Below, one piece after another: positions 45,073 to 53,145 of a stretch of DNA of 64,000 bases. How positions within the stretch are numbered: the stretch's first letter is position 1; every line of letters starts with the position of its first letter. The notes beneath the pieces were generated by a model, which was given only the letters and a program-made list of their open reading frames with translations, did no database searches and was not told the origin of the DNA. Source of the DNA: Treponema bryantii. Its GTDB lineage: Bacteria; Spirochaetota; Spirochaetia; Treponematales; Treponemataceae. Location of the stretch: the NCBI RefSeq assembly GCF_036492245.1, contig NZ_AP025286.1, forward strand, positions 2,232,001 to 2,296,000, written 5' to 3'. The position numbers and the translations under genes are program-made.

Positions 45073-46436
45073 TTTTCACCTCTGATACGTGCAGCACGTG
45101 CGTGTCCTGCAAGACCTTCAGAATCTCCAAGATAGCCAGCTGCAGCTGTAGACTTAAGAGTTCCAGGCTTACCCTTTTCAGCTCTGAGAGTTGTTACAGT
45201 CTTAAGGAACATTCTTACGCTGAGTCCGCCTGTGTAGTGAGCTGCTCCAGAAGTTGGAAGTGTGTGGTTCAATCCACCTGCATAATCACCAAGAACTTCT
45301 GCAGAATAGTGACCTACAAACAGAGAACCGTAATTATGAACAGCCTTTTCAATCTTATCTCGAACAGCGCCCTTATCCATTGCAAGCTCAAGGTGTTCTG
45401 GAGCTTTCATGTTTGCAATTTCAACAGCATCTTCTATTTTATCAACAATTATAATTTTTCCGTAAGTATCAATACTCTGGCGGGCAATTGCCTTAGTTGT
45501 AAGAGTTTCAAGTTGATTTTCAATAGACTCACTTACCTTAGAAGCAAAATCCATATCATCTGTAACAAGAACAGGCTGTGCAACAATATCGTGTTCAGCC
45601 TGTGCAAGAAGGTCAGCTGCTACCCATTCAGGATTAGCAGACTTATCAGCAATAATCATAACTTCTGTAGGACCAGCCATAAAGTCAATTCCAACTGCGC
45701 CAAAAACAGAAGCCTTTGCAGCAGCAACAAATTTATTACCAGGTCCAACAATTACATCAACCTTAGGAATGCTTTCTGTACCAAAAGCCATGGCACCGAT
45801 AGCCTGAGAACCACCAACTGCATAAAGGTGATTTACACCACAGATATAAGCAGCGGCCATAATTCCTTCATCTGCATAAGGCTTCCCGCCAACATATGCT
45901 TTACCAGGAATTCCGCTTCCAGTCTTTCCGGCAGCAACCTTGTCATCCGGGTGAACGCGTGGAGGTGTACACATAATTACGTTTGGAACACCGGCAGCAA
46001 CAGCAGGAGTAACAGTCATAATTACTGTTGAAACCAGAGGGAAACGTCCGGCAGGAACATAACAGCCCGCTGTATCAACAGGAATTGTTTTCTGACCTGT
46101 AAAAAGACCTGGCTCAAGTTCTTCTTCAAAATCCTTGAATGATTTTTTCTGAAGCTTTGCAAAGCGAAGTGCAAGGTCGTGTGAATATACAATAGCGTCG
46201 TAAACATCGCGCTTTTCAATTCTGAGTTTTTCAGCAGCAGCCTTAAGCTCCTCCTGAGGAACTTCAAAAGTACCAGGAACTGCAACATCAAACTTCTGAC
46301 CATAAAGACGAAGTGCTGCATCTCCACGTTTTACAACCTCTTCAAGAACAGAGGTTACTACTTCATTTGTTTCACCGAAGGAACGGCCCTTAAAAAACTC
46401 AGGCTCTAAATCGTTATATTTTTGTATCTGTATCAT
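45069..46436 (-). CDS. hisD: Histidinol dehydrogenase
   Basis: 455 residues, full length. Conserved segments include YVPAGRFPLVSTVIM, GPGNKFVAAAK, GPTEVMIIAD, AQAEHD and LNHTLPTSGAAHYTGGLSV, which carry the Zn and catalytic residues. It performs the last two oxidations to L-histidine. It is separated from hisA-I-E by 116 nt containing dispersed element copy B. GGAG lies upstream of the ATG. Confidence 0.96.
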   Translation of the reverse strand: MIQIQKYNDLEPEFFKGRSFGETNEVVTSVLEEVVKRGDAALRLYGQKFDVAVPGTFEVPQEELKAAAEKLRIEKRDVYDAIVYSHDLALRFAKLQKKSFKDFEEELEPGLFTGQKTIPVDTAGCYVPAGRFPLVSTVIMTVTPAVAAGVPNVIMCTPPRVHPDDKVAAGKTGSGIPGKAYVGGKPYADEGIMAAAYICGVNHLYAVGGSQAIGAMAFGTESIPKVDVIVGPGNKFVAAAKASVFGAVGIDFMAGPTEVMIIADKSANPEWVAADLLAQAEHDIVAQPVLVTDDMDFASKVSESIENQLETLTTKAIARQSIDTYGKIIIVDKIEDAVEIANMKAPEHLELAMDKGAVRDKIEKAVHNYGSLFVGHYSAEVLGDYAGGLNHTLPTSGAAHYTGGLSVRMFLKTVTTLRAEKGKPGTLKSTAAAGYLGDSEGLAGHARAARIRGEK

Positions 46437-46459
46437 ACTAAGTAATCTCCTTTAAAGTC

Positions 46460-46476
46460 GGCAAGCAAAGCTTGCC
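46460..46476 (-). other. Small hairpin in the hisAIE-hisD gap
   Basis: GGCAAGC (46460-46466) and GCTTGCC (46470-46476) with a 3-nt loop. Abuts dispersed element copy B and lies 24 nt before the hisD start. No T-run follows, so it is more likely an RNA-processing or stability element than a terminator. Confidence 0.5.
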
Positions 46477-46549
46477 TCTGAGCCATTCTTTCGATGAACC
46501 TAAACTGGCCCGCTGTCGCAACCCAGTTTTTAACGGTTCTTCGATTTTA
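46476..46549 (-). repeat. Dispersed 3'-end hairpin element, copy B
   Basis: Minus strand, beginning 3 nt after the hisA-I-E stop. Its left block, TTTAGGTTCATCGAAA block and CTCAGAG match copy A at 6705-6779. The 22-nt interior is unrelated in sequence to copy A but again has complementary ends (CTGG with CCAG). Confidence 0.7.
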
Positions 46550-46552
46550 GGC

Positions 46553-47848
46553 TTATTTCTCCTTGTGACGTCTGTCCAGCTCGTCGTAAACGTCCTTCCA
46601 GGTTACGCCTTCCTTGTACAACAGTACATTTACAAAATAGATGAGGTCTGCGGCTTCCCAGATTACCTCATCGCGGCCGTCTGCTTCACAAAGCTCTTCT
46701 GCTTCTTCTTCAACCTTTTCGCGTACACGCTTAGCATCAAGAGTAGCTGTGTAACTGCCAGGTTTTGGATTAGCAAAACGGTCTGCAATAATATTATAAA
46801 GTCTGCCCATGCTTGATTTTTCGCCAGGGTCAGTTGTAAAACAGGTCCAGCTTCCGGTATGGCAGGAAGGTCCTGTAGGAAGTACAGTTGCAAGAATACA
46901 GTCGCGGTCACAATCAGCACGCATGCGAACCAACTGAAGGAAATTTCCGCTTGTGTCACCCTTAGTCCAGAGTTCGTTACGAGAACGGCTCCAGAAGGTA
47001 AGCTTACCGCATTCAAAACTCTTACGGATTGCTTCTTCATTTGCATAAGCCTGCATAAGAACGTCACCGTTTACACTCTGAGCAATTACAGGAATGAGAG
47101 GTGTCTTTTCAAAATCAAGACAGGCAACAAAAGAATCTGTAAGATTGACTTTATTTGTATAAAGAGCCATACCAAGCTGTACATCACAATGAAGTTTTTC
47201 AAGCTCTTTGATTTCTTCAACAGAAGAGATTCCACCGGCAGCTACTACGCGGCAATGGACTGCGCTACGGAGTTCACGAACATAATCCATGTTTGTTCCC
47301 TGCATGCAGCCTTCTTTTTCTACACAAGTAAAAAGAAGTTCAGAACAGAACTTTTCGGCCTGTTTTGCACCTTCAATCAAAGGAATATCAACAGTTTCGG
47401 TCCAGCCCTTTACGGCAATCTTACCGTTTATTGCATCTACAGAAATGATGATTCTATCTTTTCCGATTGCAGCTGCAAGTTCGTTCAAAAAGTCTTCATT
47501 CAAAACTGACTCGCCAGGCTGAGGATTAGTTTTCCATGCGCTTGAACCGATAATAACTTTTTCTGCACCAAGACTGATGAGCTCACGTGCGCGTTTAACT
47601 GTGCGGATTCCACCGCCGGTACGAACGTTTCCATGATGGAGAAGTGATTTTAAAAGCGGGGTATTAACAGTATTACCCTTTGCATCAACATTTCCTAAAG
47701 CTGCATCCAAATCAATAACTGCAACTTCGCCATACATGTCAAACTGGCTGATAAGTGCGTCAGCGTCATCACGCTGCAAAACCAGTTCCTTGCCGTTCTT
47801 AAGCTGAACGACATGTCCGTTTTTCAAATCAATAGAAGCTATTACCAT
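46553..47848 (-). CDS. Trifunctional HisA-HisI-HisE fusion
   Basis: 431 residues. Residues 1-235 are a HisA isomerase TIM barrel (catalytic Asp in SIDLKNG and SVDAING; GGIRT, AAGGIS). About 240-345 is HisI PR-AMP cyclohydrolase (FWSRSRNELWTKGDTSGN, DCDRDC, CHTGSWTCF). About 350-431 is HisE PR-ATP pyrophosphatase (KVEEEAEELCEA, EAADLIYF). The protein covers consecutive steps 2, 3 and 4 of histidine synthesis. HisI-HisE fusions are common; adding HisA at the front is unusual. The start at 47848 (MVIASIDL) fits HisA homology and a leaderless promoter; 47857 is an alternative. Confidence 0.93.
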   Translation of the reverse strand: MVIASIDLKNGHVVQLKNGKELVLQRDDADALISQFDMYGEVAVIDLDAALGNVDAKGNTVNTPLLKSLLHHGNVRTGGGIRTVKRARELISLGAEKVIIGSSAWKTNPQPGESVLNEDFLNELAAAIGKDRIIISVDAINGKIAVKGWTETVDIPLIEGAKQAEKFCSELLFTCVEKEGCMQGTNMDYVRELRSAVHCRVVAAGGISSVEEIKELEKLHCDVQLGMALYTNKVNLTDSFVACLDFEKTPLIPVIAQSVNGDVLMQAYANEEAIRKSFECGKLTFWSRSRNELWTKGDTSGNFLQLVRMRADCDRDCILATVLPTGPSCHTGSWTCFTTDPGEKSSMGRLYNIIADRFANPKPGSYTATLDAKRVREKVEEEAEELCEADGRDEVIWEAADLIYFVNVLLYKEGVTWKDVYDELDRRHKEK

Positions 47849-47855
47849 ATTGGGC

Positions 47856-47884
47856 ATTTTAGCAAATTTTCAGACTTTATACAA
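47856..47884 (-). promoter_or_regulatory. hisA-I-E proximal promoter, leaderless type
   Basis: -35 TTGTAT (47884-47879), 17-bp spacer, -10 TAAAAT (47861-47856), 7 nt to the ATG at 47848. No Shine-Dalgarno. It lies downstream of the terminator at 47965-47925. Confidence 0.45.
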
Positions 47885-47924
47885 ACAAATAATATATAGA
47901 AGATATATGTTAAAGATTGGCGCT

Positions 47925-47965
47925 AAAAAAAAGACTGCCGGGAAAGGAGGAAAACGGCAGTCTTT
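47925..47965 (-). terminator. Intrinsic terminator upstream of hisA-I-E
   Basis: Perfect 11-bp stem (AAAGACTGCCG at 47965-47955 and its complement at 47940-47930 on the minus strand), 14-nt loop, then a run of T giving eight T in total. It faces toward hisA-I-E, 77 nt before its start, so it ends either a separate small RNA or a leader. Confidence 0.8.
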
Positions 47966-48040
47966 AATTCTGGAGGTATTTGCATCAATTAGTATTGCTT
48001 TGGTGTTCACTAATATAACCACTCCGCCCCAAAGGAAGTT
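47925..48040 (-). ncRNA. Candidate small structured RNA, or attenuated leader of hisA-I-E
   Basis: Predicted minus-strand transcript of about 116 nt from a TATAAT box (48052-48047) to a strong intrinsic terminator. A 5' domain can fold by ATTAGT/ACTAAT (48009-48014 with 47988-47993) enclosed by GGAG/CTCC (48022-48025 with 47972-47975). Two CCUCC motifs, one in the terminator loop, could pair with Shine-Dalgarno sequences. No histidine codon run is present, so a classical His attenuator is not supported. Confidence 0.4.
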
Positions 48041-48071
48041 ACAGAAATTATAAAAATATTTCTTTTTTTAT

Positions 48072-48108
48072 TTGTTTTTTCGCGCCGTTATGATAGTATT
48101 ACTATCAT
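48072..48108 (+). promoter_or_regulatory. GH35 promoter with palindromic operator over the start codon
   Basis: -35 TTGTTT (48072-48077), 16-bp spacer, -10-like TAGTAT (48094-48099), 7 nt to the ATG at 48107. A perfect palindrome with 9-bp arms ATGATAGTA and TACTATCAT around one base (48090-48108) spans the -10 and the first two bases of the start codon. A bound dimer would block transcription. No Shine-Dalgarno. Confidence 0.55.
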
Positions 48109-49957
48109 GAGTAAGGTAGAAATAAAAGACAGATTTTATGTAAATGGAGAGCCACTCCAGATTCTTTCAGGTGCAATTCATTATTTCCGCGTAGTACCAG
48201 AATACTGGCGGGACCGTCTGGAAAAACTCAAGAATATGGGCTGTAATACAGTTGAAACTTATATCCCATGGAATTTTCATGAGCCAAAGAAAGGTGTTTT
48301 TGAATGGAATGGCATTCATGATTTCTGTAAGTTCATTGAGATTGCTCAGGAACTCGGCCTTTATCTTATTATTCGCCCTTCCCCTTATATCTGTGCAGAA
48401 TGGGAATGGGGCGGCCTTCCTTCATGGCTTTTAGCTGAACCAGGGATGAAACTCCGCTGTTCGTATGAACCTTACCTTAAGCATATTACAGATTACTATA
48501 ATCAGCTGATTCCAAAGCTTGTTCCATATCAGATTGATAATGGCGGGAAAATCATTCTTATTCAGGTTGAAAATGAATACGGTTATTATGGTGATGATAC
48601 TGCTTATCTTCAGTATCTTGCAGACCTTATGAGAAAACTTGGAATTACAGTGCCTTTTGTTACTTCTGATGGTCCGTGGTTCAAAAATATTTTTACCGCA
48701 GGCCAGCTCGAGGGCGCCTTGCCAACCGGAAACTTTGGATCTGGCTGTGAGTGGCAGTTCAAGAATATGAAAAAAATGATGCCGGAAAATCTACCGCTTA
48801 TGAATATGGAATTCTGGGCAGGCTGGTTTGATGCATGGGGAAACAAAAAGAAAAAAGCCTCAAAATTGCCAATTAACAAGCTCGATTATGATTACGTTGT
48901 AAAAAACGGCCATAACATAAACATTTACATGTTCCATGGCGGCACAAATTTCGGCTTTATGAACGGCTCAAATTATTACGGTAAACTCACACCAGATACT
49001 ACTTCTTATGATTATGATGCACCACTAAGCGAAGACGGAAAGCTGACAAAAAAATATTTTGCCTTCCGTAACATCATAAAGAACCGAAAAGGAGATGCAG
49101 CCGTACCAGATATTAACTTCTCAACAAAAATTGAAAGCCGCGCCTTCGGTAAAATCAGCTGGACAGAAAAAGCAGATTTATTTGAAAACCTCGACCATAT
49201 CTCCAGCCCGCTTCACTCAATCTGCCCTCTTTCCATGGAAGAAGCAGGCCAATCCACCGGCTATATTTTATACCGCACAAAAATGAAAGATGATGTTGCC
49301 GCAAAGGAACTGATTTTCAAAAAGTGCGCAGACCGTGTTCACGCCTTTGCAAACGGAAAGAAGGTATTTACAGCTTTTGACAAAGAGATTTGCAGCGAAC
49401 AGAAAGGCCACTGGCCGCTGACTTTTAAAGAAGGCAAAAACTGGAAAATAACCAGCGAACCAGGCGCACAGCTGGACTTCCTTGTAGAAAACATGGGCCG
49501 CGTAAATTTCGGTCATAAACTCGAAGAACAGAAAAAAGGCATTTATGAAGAAGTTCTGATTAACACACACTGCCACTATAACTGGGATATCTTTACCCTG
49601 CCTTTAGACGAAGCGCAGATGACAGAGCTTAAGAATAAAGGAAAGTGGACAACAAGTTCAGACAGTGCCGCAGCTCAGCATCCGGAAAATCCCGCTTTCT
49701 TCCGCTTCAACTTTGACCTCTCCCTCACCGACAGCGTTTATTCAGACACCTATCTTGATTTTGCAGGCTGGGGAAAAGGCTGCGTATTCGTAAACGGCTT
49801 TAATATCGGCCGCTTCTGGGAAATCGGACCGCAGAAAAACCTTTATATTCCAGGCCCACTCCTCAAAAACGGTAAAAATGAAATCATCATTTTTGAAACA
49901 GAAGGAAAACGAAACAACTCAATTACACTTTGCGATAAAATGAAATGGATAAAATAA
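48107..49957 (+). CDS. GH35 beta-galactosidase
   Basis: 616 residues. GH35 hallmarks: LSGAIHYFRVVPEYWRDRL, GCNTVETYIPWNFHEP, the family motif GGLPSWLL, acid/base Glu in QVENEYG and nucleophile Glu in MNMEFWAGWFD. C-terminal beta domains include CVFVNGFNIGRFW. No signal peptide, so it acts on imported oligosaccharides, removing beta-linked galactose. The histidine phosphatase and LacI genes follow in the same direction. Confidence 0.93.
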   Translation: MSKVEIKDRFYVNGEPLQILSGAIHYFRVVPEYWRDRLEKLKNMGCNTVETYIPWNFHEPKKGVFEWNGIHDFCKFIEIAQELGLYLIIRPSPYICAEWEWGGLPSWLLAEPGMKLRCSYEPYLKHITDYYNQLIPKLVPYQIDNGGKIILIQVENEYGYYGDDTAYLQYLADLMRKLGITVPFVTSDGPWFKNIFTAGQLEGALPTGNFGSGCEWQFKNMKKMMPENLPLMNMEFWAGWFDAWGNKKKKASKLPINKLDYDYVVKNGHNINIYMFHGGTNFGFMNGSNYYGKLTPDTTSYDYDAPLSEDGKLTKKYFAFRNIIKNRKGDAAVPDINFSTKIESRAFGKISWTEKADLFENLDHISSPLHSICPLSMEEAGQSTGYILYRTKMKDDVAAKELIFKKCADRVHAFANGKKVFTAFDKEICSEQKGHWPLTFKEGKNWKITSEPGAQLDFLVENMGRVNFGHKLEEQKKGIYEEVLINTHCHYNWDIFTLPLDEAQMTELKNKGKWTTSSDSAAAQHPENPAFFRFNFDLSLTDSVYSDTYLDFAGWGKGCVFVNGFNIGRFWEIGPQKNLYIPGPLLKNGKNEIIIFETEGKRNNSITLCDKMKWIK

Positions 49958-50017
49958 AACACTGCTATTATTGCCGTGCTTGACACGGCAAACTATATTT
50001 GCACAATTATTGAAGAT

Positions 50018-50824
50018 ATGAGACTTATATTTATCCGCCACGGCGATCCTGATTACATACATGATGACCTTACAGAAAAAGGAAAACGCGAAGTTGCACT
50101 GCTTACAAAACGCGTATGCTCCTGGAAAAACATTACAGCTTTTTACCAGTCTCCATTAGGACGCGCAAAAGCAACAGCCGCACCAAGCCTTAAAGCCCTT
50201 AAACGAAAAGCAAAGACCTGTTCATGGCTTCAGGAATTCAAATATAAAACACGCATGACAGAAAACTATCCGAATAAAAAATGGGTAGGAAAAGATGTTA
50301 TGTGCTGGGATCTGCTTCCGGAGTTTTTTACTTCTGATAAAGACTTTTTCGATAAAGACCACTGGTATGATTCAAAATTCATGAAAAGCGGAAATATCGA
50401 AAAATACTACAAAGAAGTCTGCGATGGAATAGACGGCATTTTAGCTGAATACGGCTACACCCGAAACAATAAAAACTTTTATGATGTAGCAAAACCAGTT
50501 CCAAACCATAACTGGCACGAACCGATAGAACGATACCACTTAACCTCTGTAAAAGATGATTACCCTGAAGAGCCAACACTCGTTTTCTTCTGTCATCTTG
50601 GAGTAATGTTTACAATAATTGCACACCTTACCGGACTTTCTCCAATGCAATTGTGGCAGGGCTTTTATGTTGCCCCTACTTCAATCACAATCTTGAACAG
50701 CGAAGAAAGACTTGCAGGTCAGGCCTGGTTCCGCGTTGAAAGACTTGGTGATACAAATCATCTTACAAATGGTGGTGAACCAATAAGTTCCAGCGGTTAT
50801 TTCGCAGAAGTTTTCAGAGAATAG
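50018..50824 (+). CDS. Histidine phosphatase superfamily protein
   Basis: 268 residues. The RHG catalytic motif (FIRHGDPDY) and a C-terminal His in FFCHLG identify the phosphoglycerate-mutase-like superfamily. The internal part differs from classical mutases, so a sugar-phosphate or small-molecule phosphatase is more likely; the substrate is unknown. The ATG at 50018 places the motif at residues 6-8. An 8-bp inverted repeat (TTGCCGTG/CACGGCAA, around 49973-49993) lies just upstream, overlapping a TTGACA -35 candidate. Confidence 0.8.
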   Translation: MRLIFIRHGDPDYIHDDLTEKGKREVALLTKRVCSWKNITAFYQSPLGRAKATAAPSLKALKRKAKTCSWLQEFKYKTRMTENYPNKKWVGKDVMCWDLLPEFFTSDKDFFDKDHWYDSKFMKSGNIEKYYKEVCDGIDGILAEYGYTRNNKNFYDVAKPVPNHNWHEPIERYHLTSVKDDYPEEPTLVFFCHLGVMFTIIAHLTGLSPMQLWQGFYVAPTSITILNSEERLAGQAWFRVERLGDTNHLTNGGEPISSSGYFAEVFRE

Positions 50825-50836
50825 CCTTTCTTTTTT

Positions 50837-50861
50837 ACTTAAATTATTTTATAATTTAAGT
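50837..50861 (+). promoter_or_regulatory. LacI-gene promoter/operator (25-bp palindrome, leaderless type)
   Basis: Perfect palindrome with 11-bp arms and 3-nt centre, of form ACTTAA-N13-TTAAGT. It contains the -10 TATAAT (50850-50855), which ends 7 nt before the ATG at 50863. The -35 is weak. The same 25-nt pattern recurs at 53059-53083 and, partly, at 53013-53037, so it is probably the site of this regulator, including autoregulation. Confidence 0.6.
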
Positions 50862-50862
50862 T

Positions 50863-51894
50863 ATGGCACAAAAGAAGAAAGTTCGTTTATCAGACATTGC
50901 AGAAAAGCTTAACACAAGTACCGTTACCGTTTCCAAAGCTCTCGCCGATAAAGAAGGCGTTGGCGATGAACTCAGACAGCAGATCAAAGATATCGCAGAA
51001 AGAATGGGATATCAGATAAAGAAAACCGCTGCAACAGCAAGCAGAACATCAGCAGCAGGTACCGGCAACATCGGAATCCTTATTCCTTCCCGTTTCTTCT
51101 CGCCAAATGTTTCCTATTACTGGCATATTTTCAATACACTTTCAACAGAACTTTTGAGCCGCGGATACTACAGTATAATGGAGCTGCTCACAAACGAAGA
51201 TGAACAAGCCAATAAACTGCCACGAATGATTCAGGATAATAAAGTTGATGGACTTATAATTTTAGGCCAGACCAGCGACAGTTTTCTCGAAGCTCTGAAT
51301 AATGAATATCAGAACTTTATACTTTTTGATTTTTATTCAACAAAGCTTCCATTTGACAGCATTTCAAACGACAATTACTTCTGCTCTTATATGATGACAG
51401 ATTACGTAATTTCTCAGGGCCATAAAAAAATCAGATTCGTAGGAAACTTTGGAGCAACAACTTCAATTTCCGATCGTTTCATGGGCTTCCAAAAATCAAT
51501 GCTGGAAAATCACTTACCCTGCTCTGCAGAAGACATCATAAACGACCGCGATGAAAATGGCACTCTTATAAAAATAAATCTTCCACCTGCTAAAAGCATG
51601 CCTACAGCCTTTATCTGCAACTGCGATGAAACAGCCGCTAATCTCATTCTTCTCCTTGAAGAAAAAGGCTATAAAGTTCCGCAGGATATTTCCGTAACAG
51701 GCTTCGATAACTATCTGCCGCAAAAGAAAACACCCGTAGAACTTACCACAGTTTATATAAAGCCGGAAGATTCAACAAAAATTGCAGCCGAACTGATAAT
51801 CAGCAAAATTACAGGACAACCATATATAAAAGGCCGCCATCTCGTAAGCGGCAGCCTTGTTATAAGAAATTCCGTTAATTCAATCCGCGGATAA
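50863..51894 (+). CDS. LacI-family transcriptional regulator
   Basis: 343 residues. N-terminal helix-turn-helix and hinge (VRLSDIAEKLNTSTVTVSKALADKEGV, IAERMGYQ), then a periplasmic-binding-protein-like sugar sensor domain (NIGILIPSRF, VDGLIILG, SVTGFDNY). It probably controls glycan-use genes around it. No Shine-Dalgarno sequence; the start codon lies at the expected transcription start. Its 3' end overlaps the convergent esterase gene by 20 nt. Confidence 0.92.
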   Translation: MAQKKKVRLSDIAEKLNTSTVTVSKALADKEGVGDELRQQIKDIAERMGYQIKKTAATASRTSAAGTGNIGILIPSRFFSPNVSYYWHIFNTLSTELLSRGYYSIMELLTNEDEQANKLPRMIQDNKVDGLIILGQTSDSFLEALNNEYQNFILFDFYSTKLPFDSISNDNYFCSYMMTDYVISQGHKKIRFVGNFGATTSISDRFMGFQKSMLENHLPCSAEDIINDRDENGTLIKINLPPAKSMPTAFICNCDETAANLILLLEEKGYKVPQDISVTGFDNYLPQKKTPVELTTVYIKPEDSTKIAAELIISKITGQPYIKGRHLVSGSLVIRNSVNSIRG

Positions 51895-52966
51895 AATCAA
51901 CAATCCGCTGAGCAGCCTTTTTATGAGTAATCGGCCCCGGATGTCCGCGTGAACCTTTATCTTCATCGCACTTTTCCAGAGCATCTATACTTTCCAGCTC
52001 AAGAGTATAAACAGCCTTGTCTCCACTTTCAGACTTATATTCTTCAACACCCTTAGAAATTAAAGCCGGAACAATATCAAGCGAAAGCATACCCCAGGTC
52101 CAGATGATTTTAGCACGAGGATTATTCTGTCTGATTTCCCCAAGGAAGCGTTTTACTTCAGACACAAGTGCAATTCCTGCAACCCCTTCTATTCCCTTAC
52201 CATCATCATGAACCTTAAAACCTAAATTATCATTACTACCAAGATTCAACACAACATAATCAGAACCGCCTTCAAAATCCAGAACATTACAAGTTCCACT
52301 AGCCTTCTGAGCATCACCGCCAAGAACACCACAAACCTGTTTGTAGTAAAGTGGAATACGGGAATTAACATCTCCATCCCAGCCCCAGCAGATACCCCAG
52401 CCACTCTCACTTATACTCATCCAGTCTGCATCAAGCATTTTAGCCGTCTGCACCGCATAAGTTTTACTTCCGCAGAACCACTGAGTAATCCAGTCCATTT
52501 CATCAGGCTTCCCTGCAAGCCCTTCACCAGAAGTAATACTGTCACCAATAAATTCAATTTTACAGCTGTGAGGCTTTGGAGCAACAAAAACACCATTATC
52601 ATCAAGAGAAACAGAGCTGATTTTTAAAGAGTGTTTATTATCCCCAGGCATAGGCTGAGTATCTTTTAAGATAGAAATAGTATTTTCTTTTTCAGGATCC
52701 AGATTATGAGCAAGACAAATAAGAGAAGGTTCCTTTGGAGCCGCAAAACGCGCAATCTGATAACCGTTTACTTCAACAGCAAGCCAGATTTCATGAAAGT
52801 CATAATCACTGGAAATCTCAGCCCAAACTTCACGAGCCTTTACACAAAGCTCAAGCGCAGAACCAGCCCAGAAAAGCTGAACCGAACCATCAGCACAAAC
52901 ACCGCCGGGAACATTACGTCCCTGAACACGCATATTTTTAATTTCATTCATTAAATAGTTTTTCAT
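51875..52966 (-). CDS. GDSL/SGNH esterase, CE2-like
   Basis: 363 residues. An N-terminal beta-sandwich (about 1-125) precedes an SGNH hydrolase domain with nucleophile Ser in EFIGDSITSGEG, GSND block (NLGSNDNLG) and catalytic His in RGHPGPITHKKAA. This two-domain layout is that of carbohydrate esterase family 2, which removes acetyl groups from xylan or mannan. No signal peptide, so it acts on imported oligosaccharides. Divergent from the GH130 gene with shared operators. A -10 box ends 6 nt before the ATG. Confidence 0.85.
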   Translation of the reverse strand: MKNYLMNEIKNMRVQGRNVPGGVCADGSVQLFWAGSALELCVKAREVWAEISSDYDFHEIWLAVEVNGYQIARFAAPKEPSLICLAHNLDPEKENTISILKDTQPMPGDNKHSLKISSVSLDDNGVFVAPKPHSCKIEFIGDSITSGEGLAGKPDEMDWITQWFCGSKTYAVQTAKMLDADWMSISESGWGICWGWDGDVNSRIPLYYKQVCGVLGGDAQKASGTCNVLDFEGGSDYVVLNLGSNDNLGFKVHDDGKGIEGVAGIALVSEVKRFLGEIRQNNPRAKIIWTWGMLSLDIVPALISKGVEEYKSESGDKAVYTLELESIDALEKCDEDKGSRGHPGPITHKKAAQRIVDFIRGLN

Positions 52967-52972
52967 ACCGCG

Positions 52973-53000
52973 ATTATAACACAGTCTTTTATAATTTCAA
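52973..53000 (-). promoter_or_regulatory. Esterase promoter, leaderless type
   Basis: -35 TTGAAA (53000-52995), 16-bp spacer, perfect -10 TATAAT (52978-52973), 6 nt to the ATG at 52966. No ribosome binding site. Confidence 0.6.
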
Positions 53001-53012
53001 AACTATTTTTTT

Positions 53013-53037
53013 ACTTAATTTAACTATATTTTTAACC
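53013..53037. promoter_or_regulatory. Partial LacI-type operator (ACTTAA-N13-TTAACC)
   Basis: One good half-site and one degenerate half-site at the same spacing as the LacI-gene palindrome. It lies just upstream of the esterase -35. Confidence 0.4.
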
Positions 53038-53058
53038 TAATATATTTTACCTAATATT

Positions 53059-53098
53059 ACTTAATTTTCTTGACAATTTAAGTTTCCAGCGTTAAATT
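53059..53098 (+). promoter_or_regulatory. GH130 promoter with LacI-type operator
   Basis: -35 TTGACA (53070-53075), 17-bp spacer, -10-like TAAATT (53093-53098). The operator ACTTAA-N13-TTAAGT (53059-53083, 25 nt) covers the -35. AGGAG precedes the GH130 ATG, giving a conventional leader of about 40 nt. Confidence 0.6.
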
Positions 53099-53145
53099 AA
53101 AATCATAAAACAGACCGCAAAGACGGCCTTACACAGGAGTTTCAT

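Noticed and set aside
45054-46031. A 325-codon open frame antisense to hisD
   Set aside because: Ser/Cys/Asn-rich shadow translation of a conserved gene on the other strand, with no promoter or ribosome binding site.
47870-48010. 46-codon GTG-start frame on the minus strand upstream of hisA-I-E, as a leader peptide
   Set aside because: It reads straight through the terminator hairpin, has no convincing ribosome binding site and has no His codon cluster. Kept only as part of the candidate RNA.
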